From assembly GCA_934728255.1 (NCBI GenBank), contig CAKVEC010000011.1, forward strand, positions 1 through 61,764: DNA of 61,764 nt. Reading direction: 5' to 3'. Shown here piece after piece: positions 27,527 through 33,556 of the stretch (the stretch's first letter is position 1; every line of letters begins with the position of its first letter). Source of the DNA: an uncultured Bacteroidales bacterium. Its GTDB lineage: Bacteria > Bacteroidota > Bacteroidia > Bacteroidales > Paludibacteraceae. The notes beneath the pieces are model-generated. The model did not search any database and was not told where the DNA came from. It was given only the letters and a program-made list of their open reading frames with translations. Position numbers and translations under genes: made by a program.

Positions 27527-27560
27527 ATTTACAAATTTACACACTTACAAATTTACAAAT
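27527..27560. repeat. 8-bp-unit repeat (ACAAATTT type), copy shared with 31309-31342
   Basis: A 34-nt sequence of 8-mer units (ACAAATTT, ACACACTT, ACAAATTT, ACAAAT) is identical at 31309-31342, and both are followed by CCCTCTAT next to a stop codon. Here it fills the gap between the lipoprotein and radical SAM genes. Confidence 0.9.
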
Positions 27561-27567
27561 CCCTCTA

Positions 27568-27861
27568 TCAGTTCCTCGGTCGCATCACCCCATATTTCGC
27601 CATTATCTGCGGGTCGCGGCGAGGCATATCGCTCACTTTGGTCGAGTCCGGTGTCTGCGGAATAGGCTTAATCGAATCCGCCGGCGCAGCACTCTCCGCC
27701 CCATCTACCACTGCAGGCTGGTAATCCTCCACCTGTACGCCATACAATGCCACCACACCATATTCATTGTTTGTAGCACTCTTCTGTGTATGGCACCCGG
27801 CCAAAGCCAGACTGATCGTCCCTAACAGCACATTGATTCTGCTCAAAATCTTCCGTTTCAT
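27568..27861 (-). CDS. Small lipoprotein, probable partner/substrate of the radical SAM enzyme
   Basis: 97 residues: basic start MKRKILSRINVLLGT, lipobox LALAGC, then a low-complexity mature part of about 75 residues. Two short motifs stand out: NEYGVVALYGVQVEDYQ after the lipidated Cys, and AKYGVMRPRN at the very C-terminus, so YGV occurs three times. Small lipoproteins with YG-V/T-P motifs are the recognised partners of this radical SAM type (from memory). Tyr residues in the YGV motifs would be plausible modification sites. The gene has its own promoter at 27975-27982 and a leader of about 105 nt. Confidence 0.75.
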   Translation of the reverse strand: MKRKILSRINVLLGTISLALAGCHTQKSATNNEYGVVALYGVQVEDYQPAVVDGAESAAPADSIKPIPQTPDSTKVSDMPRRDPQIMAKYGVMRPRN

Positions 27862-27974
27862 ATCTATATGTTTCTACAAAATTAATGGTTTAATTATATG
27901 GCTAATTATATGTTCCATGAATAATTAACGTCTAATTACACGGTAATTAACGTTTTCTATCACATCGCGTTCCG

Positions 27975-27982
27975 CAAAGATA
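27975..27982 (-). promoter_or_regulatory. -7 element of the lipoprotein/radical SAM operon
   Basis: The minus strand reads TATCTTTG. The leader downstream (27862-27960) has several TAATTAACG/TAATTATATG direct repeats that could hold a regulator site; this is not proven. Confidence 0.6.
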
Positions 27983-28011
27983 CGCCAAAATCCCCGTTCC
28001 TGCAAATTTAT

Positions 28012-28042
28012 TTGCCGTTTCCGTTTTTTTTCTGTACCTTTG
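28012..28042 (+). promoter_or_regulatory. Promoter of the 5'-nucleotidase-domain lipoprotein gene
   Basis: TTG at 28012-28014, 20 bp, TACCTTTG at 28035-28042; the start codon follows at 28067. It is divergent from the promoter at 27975. Confidence 0.8.
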
Positions 28043-28066
28043 CGACCTAATCAACACGTTTTCACT

Positions 28067-28798
28067 ATGAAAAAACTTTTTCTTCTCTGTTTACCCCTGC
28101 TCTTTTTCTCCTGCCAGAAACAAATGCAGGTCGTCTCTGTTTCCACAGAAGCCATTCCTGTAGATTCTGCATTGGATGCCATTCAGGATACCGCATATAT
28201 TAGGGCTTTGGCTCCTGTCAAAGCCGACTTGGAACGCGAAATGAGTGTTGTTCTCGGCTATGCACCCGAACCGTTGAAAGTCTATCCTCCCGAGTGCCCT
28301 ATGCTCAACTGGGCAAGCGATGCCCTCCTCTCCAAGGCACGCCAATTATACCCCGGCGGACGTGTGGATATGGCAGTCGTCAATATCGGAGGGATGCGCT
28401 GCGAATGGGCGGCAGGCAATATCACTCGGCAGGATGTATTCCAACTCATGCCTTTCGACAACGAACTCGTCGTCCTGACACTCCGCGGTGAGGATATTCT
28501 TGAGTTGTGCCAGGTCTTTGCCGAAGACTATGGACAAGGTGTAGCGGGGCTGCGTATGTCTGCCGAGGACAAGCAACTCATTGATGCGCAGATCAACGGG
28601 CAATCCATCGACCCTGAAGCCTACTACACCGTCGCCACCAGCGACTATCTCTCCGGCGGCACCGACCACATGACGCCCCTCACACATTATATCGAGATAT
28701 GGCGTTCCGACCGTCTCATTCGCGACCTCTACCTCGAAGCCGTCCAAGAGCAACACACCATCGTTGCACCCGTGGACGGTCGTATGGATGTGCATTGA
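28067..28798 (+). CDS. Lipoprotein with 5'-nucleotidase C-terminal domain only
   Basis: 243 residues from the ATG at 28067, with a lipoprotein signal (LFLLCLPLLFFSCQKQ). The rest matches the substrate-specificity domain of 5'-nucleotidases: MLNWASDALLSKAR, VDMAVVNIGGMRCEWAAGNI, LMPFDNELVVLTLRGEDIL, YYTVATSDYLSGGTDHM. The metallophosphoesterase domain that carries the metals and does the hydrolysis is absent, and no gene for it is adjacent. In other Bacteroidales the two domains are often split into neighbouring genes. The next gene here is instead a DUF4886 protein. The product could bind nucleotides or work with a catalytic subunit encoded elsewhere. Confidence 0.85.
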   Translation: MKKLFLLCLPLLFFSCQKQMQVVSVSTEAIPVDSALDAIQDTAYIRALAPVKADLEREMSVVLGYAPEPLKVYPPECPMLNWASDALLSKARQLYPGGRVDMAVVNIGGMRCEWAAGNITRQDVFQLMPFDNELVVLTLRGEDILELCQVFAEDYGQGVAGLRMSAEDKQLIDAQINGQSIDPEAYYTVATSDYLSGGTDHMTPLTHYIEIWRSDRLIRDLYLEAVQEQHTIVAPVDGRMDVH

Positions 28799-28836
28799 TG
28801 CCGTATATACTTCGTGCTAACAACAATAGGATATTG

Positions 28837-28869
28837 ATAGGTGATTAATAGGTGATTCCCGATAGAATA
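28837..28869. repeat. 11-bp tandem repeat, 3 units (ATAGGTGATTA type)
   Basis: ATAGGTGATTA, ATAGGTGATTC and CCGATAGAATA. The first two units are identical to those at 14841-14862. The array ends 3 nt before the start codon of the DUF4886 gene. Confidence 0.85.
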
Positions 28870-28871
28870 CT

Positions 28872-29714
28872 ATGAGAAAAGCATTACATTTGTTTATAGC
28901 CGCTGTGCTTTTATGCTGCGGCGCAGTACAGGCCGCCGACCGGGACACATTGCACATCCTGTGTATTGGCAATAGTTTTTCGTGGGACGCTGTAGAGCAG
29001 GAACTCGCGCCGATATGCCAATCCGCAGGGCAGCCCGTCTTGATCGGCAATCTATACTATGGTGGTTGCTCATTAGAACAACACTATCGCTTTCTTGACA
29101 AGGACACCGCTGCCTATAGTTTCCGTCTTATCGAAAACGGACTGCGCACAATCCACGAACCCTATACCCTGCGTCAGGCACTACGTCTGCGCCAATGGGA
29201 CTATATCTCGTTCCAGCAAGCCAGCCACGACAGCGGCATCCAAGGCAGTTACGAACCCTATCTGAGCCAACTCATCGACAGCGTACGTCTCTACCAACCG
29301 CAGGCACAACTATGCTGGCTTCAGACATGGTCGTACGCACAAACAGCCACCCACCCTGCTTTCCCACGCTATGCCTGCAGTCAATCCGTTATGAACGACA
29401 GCATTCTTGCATGCACACGCTATGTTTTGCAGCAACACCCCGCACTGCTACTCATACCCTGCGGCACCGCCATACAGAACGCACGCCATACCCTCGGCGA
29501 CACTCTCTGCCGGGACGGTTACCACCTCAACTACATATACGGACGCTACACCGCATCTTGCGTCTGGTACGAAATACTCACAGGCAAAAGCAGTATCGGT
29601 ATCCCCTATCGCAACGCCGATATGACCAGAAAACAACAAAAACAGACTCAAAAAGCCGCACACAGGGCAGTAAAACACCCCTTTGAGCAGAAAAATACAA
29701 AAAAATCACGCTAA
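28872..29714 (+). CDS. DUF4886 (SGNH-hydrolase-like) secreted protein
   Basis: 280 residues with a signal peptide (MRKALHLFIAAVLLCCGAVQA). The segment LHILCIGNSFSWDAVEQ holds the block I nucleophile Ser of the SGNH fold. It is followed by WDYISFQQASHDSG and, near the C-terminus, DGYHLNYIYGRYTASCVWYE, where the Asp/His pair completes the triad. DUF4886 proteins are predicted esterases, possibly deacetylating glycans; the substrate is unknown. The C-terminal 40 residues are basic and low-complexity (KQQKQTQKAAHRAVKH). The start codon follows directly on an 11-mer repeat array. Confidence 0.85.
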   Translation: MRKALHLFIAAVLLCCGAVQAADRDTLHILCIGNSFSWDAVEQELAPICQSAGQPVLIGNLYYGGCSLEQHYRFLDKDTAAYSFRLIENGLRTIHEPYTLRQALRLRQWDYISFQQASHDSGIQGSYEPYLSQLIDSVRLYQPQAQLCWLQTWSYAQTATHPAFPRYACSQSVMNDSILACTRYVLQQHPALLLIPCGTAIQNARHTLGDTLCRDGYHLNYIYGRYTASCVWYEILTGKSSIGIPYRNADMTRKQQKQTQKAAHRAVKHPFEQKNTKKSR

Positions 29715-29717
29715 CAT

Positions 29718-29748
29718 TTGCATATATCAAATAAAAGCAGTAATTTTG
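29718..29748 (+). promoter_or_regulatory. Promoter of the tRNA-Asp/tRNA-Arg unit
   Basis: TTG at 29718-29720, 20 bp, TAATTTTG at 29741-29748, about 50 nt before the tRNA-Asp gene. Confidence 0.75.
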
Positions 29749-29800
29749 CACCCGCTTTTGAGAAGAAAGCCTGTCAGTTGAACGAAGCACAAACCAAAAT

Positions 29801-29877
29801 GGTGCGGTAGTTCAGTTGGTTAGAATACCGGCCTGTCACGCCGTAGGTCGCGAGTTCGAGTCTCGTCCGCACCGCCA
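29801..29877 (+). tRNA. tRNA-Asp (GTC)
   Basis: A cloverleaf with acceptor GGTGCGG / CCGCACC, anticodon loop CTGTCAC (anticodon GTC), T-loop GTTCGAGTC, discriminator G and an encoded CCA. The outermost anticodon-stem pair is a C-T mismatch. Confidence 0.95.
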
Positions 29878-29952
29878 AAATTCAACTGACACAACAGGAG
29901 CAAGTATCGGTGCTTTGCTTGAGTATCCATCCTTGCTCTCTCTTTCGAGAGG

Positions 29953-30026
29953 GGTCCATTAGCTCAACTGAATAGAGTACCACACTACGGATGTGGGGGT
30001 TGCAGGTTTGAATCCTGCATGGATCA
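29953..30026 (+). tRNA. tRNA-Arg (ACG)
   Basis: Acceptor GGTCCAT / ATGGATC (one G-T pair), anticodon arm CCACA-CTACGGA-TGTGG with anticodon ACG, T-loop GTTTGAATC. CCA is not encoded, unlike in the neighbouring tRNA-Asp. The A34 would be edited to inosine to read CGN codons. Confidence 0.93.
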
Positions 30027-30030
30027 CATA

Positions 30031-30083
30031 AGAACGCTACAACGTTGCAATAGATTAGCATGTTGTAGCGTTCTTTCTTTTTA
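30031..30083 (+). terminator. Terminator of the tRNA unit
   Basis: A perfect 13-bp stem AGAACGCTACAAC / GTTGTAGCGTTCT (30031-30043 and 30062-30074) followed by TTCTTTTTATT. Confidence 0.88.
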
Positions 30084-30126
30084 TTATGACGGAATTATGA
30101 CAACATTATAGTGGAATTACAATAGA
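30083..30126. repeat. 11-bp tandem repeat, 4 units (ATTATGACGGA type)
   Basis: ATTATGACGGA, ATTATGACAAC, ATTATAGTGGA and ATTACAATAGA, contiguous, followed by a partial ATTATGACGGG. It lies directly after the tRNA terminator. Confidence 0.8.
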
Positions 30127-30188
30127 ATTATTATGACGGGTATAGTACATTTTGGCTGTACAACGCACAGCCTAAGTCCTGCTCCCCC

Positions 30189-31226
30189 TTACCGTTGTGC
30201 ACGGATATAGAGCACTATGCCAATGGCAAGGAATATGAAATTGGGCAGCCACGCACTCATAAAAGGCGACATCACACCATTGACAGAGAAAGTTGTGCTG
30301 ACTGTCGAGAACAGAATATACACCGCCGTGAGCACAATACCGATACCGAGGTTCTTTCCCATACCGCCACGCACTTTCCGGCTGCTCATCGTAACACCCA
30401 GCAACGTCATAATAAACGCCCCTATAGGCGAAGCCCAACGCTTGTGATACTCTGTCTCAAACGCCTGTATATTGCCTGCTCCGCGTGCCGCCTGCTTCTC
30501 CATATAGTCGCGCAGTTCCGGATTAGTCATCTGCTGTGCCTCTTCGGCAGTAATAAACAACTCATATGGCTGTATCGGAATAATGGTATCCAGACGCGCA
30601 CCACGTGTCATCTGCTCGCGCATACCCTCAAAATCACGACGGATATAGTTCTCCAAATGCCAGCAGTATGCCGAATCGTAGCGGATACGGTCGGCAGTAA
30701 TACGCGACGTAAGCGTCTTGCCTTCAAAATGCTCCAGCGACGCACGATACCCGACATTACTTCGCTTCTGGAAAGACTCTATATAGAGTATTGTCCCCGG
30801 TTCCACCTCCATCTGCACATTGCGGGCATTCTCAGACGTGAAATGCTCAATATACTTGTCCGTAAAATTGAGCATCTTACCCGTAGCAGGCGGAATAACA
30901 TACCCTCCCAAGTAGAACGAGAACAAGAACAAGAACGTGGCAGAGACAAAATAAGGCACCATCAGCCTATGGTAACTGACTCCCGCCGCCATCATCGCTA
31001 TGATTTCGCTATTACCTGCCAGTTTGGATGTAAAGAATATCACTGAAATAAATATGAACAGCGAACTGAACATATTGGTGTAGTAGGGGATAAAAGGCAG
31101 GTAGTAGTCGAGTATAATCTCTTTGGTCGGCACTTGGTTCTCAAAGAAATCGTCCATCTTCTCCGTCAGGTCGAAGACAATGGCAATGCTCAATATCAGT
31201 ACAATCGAGAAAAAGAATGTACCCAA
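30189..31226 (-). CDS. LptF/LptG-family permease (lipopolysaccharide export)
   Basis: A YjgP/YjgQ-type membrane protein of about 345 residues: membrane helices at the N-terminus (GTFFFSIVLILSIAIVFDL), two more around residues 45-65 and 85-110, a periplasmic domain, and three C-terminal helices (IGAFIMTLLGVTMSSR; GIVLTAVYILFSTV; FIFLAIGIVLYI). It would extract LPS from the inner membrane with LptB/C. Homology continues upstream of the first usable start (TTG, 31224-31226): the frame reads LKRLDWYIIRKFL back to a CTG at 31260-31262, then meets a heptamer repeat and a stop. No ATG, GTG or TTG covers the normal N-terminus. It is the last gene of a panD-tgt-lptF operon. Confidence 0.88.
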   Translation of the reverse strand: MGTFFFSIVLILSIAIVFDLTEKMDDFFENQVPTKEIILDYYLPFIPYYTNMFSSLFIFISVIFFTSKLAGNSEIIAMMAAGVSYHRLMVPYFVSATFLFLFSFYLGGYVIPPATGKMLNFTDKYIEHFTSENARNVQMEVEPGTILYIESFQKRSNVGYRASLEHFEGKTLTSRITADRIRYDSAYCWHLENYIRRDFEGMREQMTRGARLDTIIPIQPYELFITAEEAQQMTNPELRDYMEKQAARGAGNIQAFETEYHKRWASPIGAFIMTLLGVTMSSRKVRGGMGKNLGIGIVLTAVYILFSTVSTTFSVNGVMSPFMSAWLPNFIFLAIGIVLYIRAQR

Positions 31227-31264
31227 GAACTTACGGATAATATACCAATCGAGCCGTTTCAGAT

Positions 31265-31299
31265 AATTATGAATGAAGAATTATGAATTATGAATGACA
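31265..31299. repeat. 7-bp tandem repeat at the lptF start
   Basis: AATTATG, AATGAAG, AATTATG, AATTATG and AATGACA. The array begins 2 nt upstream of the CTG codon that opens the conserved lptF N-terminus, where an ATG would be expected. Confidence 0.85.
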
Positions 31300-31308
31300 C
31301 GATGTGCC

Positions 31309-31342
31309 ATTTACAAATTTACACACTTACAAATTTACAAAT
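31309..31342. repeat. 8-bp-unit repeat, second copy of 27527-27560
   Basis: Identical over 34 nt to 27527-27560 in the same orientation. The adjoining CCCTCTATAG includes the tgt stop codon (TAG on the minus strand at 31348-31350). Confidence 0.9.
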
Positions 31343-31347
31343 TCCCT

Positions 31348-32481
31348 CTATAGTCGCGTCATCACACGTCGGAGTGTATCTTCTTTCCACGAGCGGAAAT
31401 CACCGGCAAGAATATGCTGCCGTGCCTCGCCCACCAACCACAAGTAGAATGCCAGATTATGAATAGAGAGTATCTCCAACCCCAGCATCTCGTCCGAGTG
31501 AATCAGGTGGCGCACATAAGCACGCGTATATTGGTGATCTACATACGATGTACCGGCAGGGTCTAACTCTGTAAAGTCATTCTCCCATTTCTTATTGCGC
31601 ATATTCATCACGCCATTACGAGTGAAAATCATACCGTTACGCCCGTTGCGGGTAGGCATCACACAGTCGAACATATCCACACCGCGTTCGATACCCTCGA
31701 GTATATTCCACGGTGTCCCCACGCCCATCAGATAGCGCGGTTTGTTCTCTGGAAGAATATCGTTCACCACCTCTATCATCTCATACATCTTCTCCGCAGG
31801 TTCGCCTACCGCCAAACCGCCGATGGCATAGCCGTCCCTATCCAAGTCGCGCAAGCGTTTGGCAGCCTCTTGGCGTAAATCCGAATAGACGCAGCCTTGC
31901 ACAATAGGGAACAGGTGCTGGTGGTAATCATAAACATCGTCCGTAGAATCAAAGCGGGCGATACAGCGGTCAAGCCAGCGGTGCGTACGGTTCATCGACT
32001 CGGTAGCATACGTACGGTCAGCCGTACCGGGGCAGCACTCATCGAATGCCATCATAATATCCGCACCTATCTGCCGCTCTATATCCATTACCGACTCGGG
32101 TGTGAATAACAATTTGCGCCCATCGATATGACTGGAGAAACGCACGCCCTCTTCGGTCATCTTGCGTATCTGCGTAAGCGAAAACACCTGATACCCGCCG
32201 CTGTCGGTCAGTATAGGGCGCGTCCAGCCCTCGAAGCGGTGCAGACCTCCCGCTTGATGCAAGATGTCCGTACCCGGACGGAGATACAAATGATAGGTAT
32301 TACCGAGAATGATCTGTGCGTGAATATCATCTACCAGGTCGCGCTTATGCACACCCTTGACGGTACCTACCGTACCAACAGGCATAAAAATAGGTGTAAG
32401 TATATCGCCATGGTCGGTATGCACCACGCCTGCCCGTGCAGCCGATTGCGGGTCGGTATGTATCAGGTCGAAAAAAGCCAT
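31348..32481 (-). CDS. tgt: Queuine tRNA-ribosyltransferase
   Basis: 377 residues, the usual length. It exchanges guanine 34 for a queuosine precursor in tRNAs with GUN anticodons; the tRNA-Asp(GTC) in this window is one such substrate. Visible family blocks are ILGNTYHLYLRPG, ILTDSGGYQVFSL (with the catalytic Asp), GADIMMAFDECCPG, YAIGGLAVGEP and MGVGTPWNILEGIERGVDMFDCVMPTR. The C-terminal zinc ligands normally form CxCxxC plus His. Here the region reads MRNKKWENDFTELDPAGTSYVDHQYTRAYVRHL and lacks the Cys cluster, so the zinc site appears lost. Its ATG overlaps the panD stop (TAATG). Confidence 0.94.
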   Translation of the reverse strand: MAFFDLIHTDPQSAARAGVVHTDHGDILTPIFMPVGTVGTVKGVHKRDLVDDIHAQIILGNTYHLYLRPGTDILHQAGGLHRFEGWTRPILTDSGGYQVFSLTQIRKMTEEGVRFSSHIDGRKLLFTPESVMDIERQIGADIMMAFDECCPGTADRTYATESMNRTHRWLDRCIARFDSTDDVYDYHQHLFPIVQGCVYSDLRQEAAKRLRDLDRDGYAIGGLAVGEPAEKMYEMIEVVNDILPENKPRYLMGVGTPWNILEGIERGVDMFDCVMPTRNGRNGMIFTRNGVMNMRNKKWENDFTELDPAGTSYVDHQYTRAYVRHLIHSDEMLGLEILSIHNLAFYLWLVGEARQHILAGDFRSWKEDTLRRVMTRL

Positions 32482-32825
32482 TATGCCAAGTGGTTATTTA
32501 CAGGGAAAACAATGCTCGGGCGAAACGTTTTCTGTTCCTCGGGTGTCATCATCGCATACGCCATAATAATAACCGTGTCGCCTACGTGGATCAGGTGGGC
32601 TGCAGCCCCGTTCATACAGATGCAACCGCTTCCGCGCTTACCGGGAATGACATACGTCTCAAGTCGCGCACCGTTATTATTATCCACCACCTGTACGCGC
32701 TCGCCTGCTACGATAGCCGCAGCGTCCATCAAGTCTTCATCAATAGTGATACTACCGATGTATTCCAAGTTTGCTTCCGTCACCTGTACACGGTGAATCT
32801 TCGATTTGAGTATCTGCAAAAACAT
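32481..32825 (-). CDS. panD: Aspartate 1-decarboxylase precursor
   Basis: 114 residues. It makes beta-alanine for pantothenate and coenzyme A. The self-cleavage site is visible as YIGSIT (Gly24-Ser25), which yields the pyruvoyl group, with the conserved ANLEY before it and MNGAAAHL (substrate-site Ala/Asn region) after it. It is the first gene of the panD-tgt-lptF operon, driven by the -7 element at 32851-32858, and its stop overlaps the tgt start by one base. Confidence 0.96.
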   Translation of the reverse strand: MFLQILKSKIHRVQVTEANLEYIGSITIDEDLMDAAAIVAGERVQVVDNNNGARLETYVIPGKRGSGCICMNGAAAHLIHVGDTVIIMAYAMMTPEEQKTFRPSIVFPVNNHLA

Positions 32826-32850
32826 TGTTGTTGAGATAAATTTTAGCCTG

Positions 32851-32858
32851 CAAAGTTA
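32851..32858 (-). promoter_or_regulatory. -7 element of the panD operon
   Basis: The minus strand reads TAACTTTG, about 25 nt upstream of the panD ATG. Confidence 0.65.
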
Positions 32859-32969
32859 CTGCTTTTCTATGGAATATGCAAACAGGGAAACTTTTTCGCT
32901 TTTACGTATGCACAAAAAAGTGAATATTCTGCATAAAAAGGTAGCATATTCTCCCTACAAAAGAGACTT

Positions 32970-33013
32970 CTTTCTACGTCCTTTCTACGTCCTTTCTACG
33001 TCTTTTCTACGTA
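32970..33013. repeat. 11-bp tandem repeat, 4 units (CTTTCTACGTC type)
   Basis: CTTTCTACGTC three times, exactly, then TTTTCTACGTA. This is among the most perfect 11-mer arrays in the window. Confidence 0.92.
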
Positions 33014-33099
33014 ATTGGTATATACAGGCAAGGGAATGCATAATATGCATAGCAACTGCATAAATGCGATGAAAAGAGCAAACACTCCGCATAAAACAA

Positions 33100-33131
33100 A
33101 CATCGGCTACCCGTTTTCGGGTAGCCGATGT
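33100..33131 (-). terminator. Terminator of the gldK-gcvH unit
   Basis: A perfect 14-bp stem ACATCGGCTACCCG / CGGGTAGCCGATGT with a TTTT loop, 26 nt after the gcvH stop. In the minus direction it is followed by TTGTTTT. Confidence 0.88.
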
Positions 33132-33156
33132 ATTATATTGCATTGTGATAATCGTC

Positions 33157-33534
33157 TTACTTGATCAATGCCTCGTATGCAGCAGCATCAAGCAGATCAT
33201 CCAATTCTGCAGCATCCTTAACGGCAATTTTAATCATCCAGCCTTCGCCATACGGATCGTTGTTTACCAGTTCGGGTTGGTCATTGAGTGTCTCATTGAA
33301 CTCCAATACCTCACCGGTAACGGGGATATTCAGATCTGAGACGGTTTTTACAGCCTCCACCGAACCGAAAGTTTCACCTTTGGCTACCGTTTCGCCTACC
33401 GTATTTACGTCCACGAAAACGATTTCACCTAATTCCGATTGAGCATAGTCGGTAATACCGACAAAGGCTTCATTACCCTCCACACGAATCCACTCATGGT
33501 CGCTCGTGTAGCGCAGATTTGTTGGGATATTCAT
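33157..33534 (-). CDS. gcvH: Glycine cleavage system H protein
   Basis: 125 residues, the standard length. It carries the lipoyl arm that shuttles the aminomethyl group between the P, T and L proteins. The lipoylated Lys is Lys63 in SVEAVKTVSD, and the N-terminus (RYTSDHEWIRVEG) and FVDVNTVGETV are typical. It starts 22 nt after the gldK-like gene, from which it appears co-transcribed, and ends at a strong terminator. The other glycine cleavage genes are not in the window. Confidence 0.96.
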   Translation of the reverse strand: MNIPTNLRYTSDHEWIRVEGNEAFVGITDYAQSELGEIVFVDVNTVGETVAKGETFGSVEAVKTVSDLNIPVTGEVLEFNETLNDQPELVNNDPYGEGWMIKIAVKDAAELDDLLDAAAYEALIK

Positions 33535-33556
33535 ATATTATAGTATTAGAGATTTC

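Larger units (their letters stand above)
32826..33156. other. Intergenic region between gcvH and panD
   Basis: Contains the panD promoter, an A/T-rich stretch with AGCATATTC/GCATAATATGCATA motifs, the 11-mer array 32970-33013 and the gcvH terminator. The 85-residue open frame at 32806-33063 is read through the promoter and repeats and is not considered coding. Confidence 0.6.
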
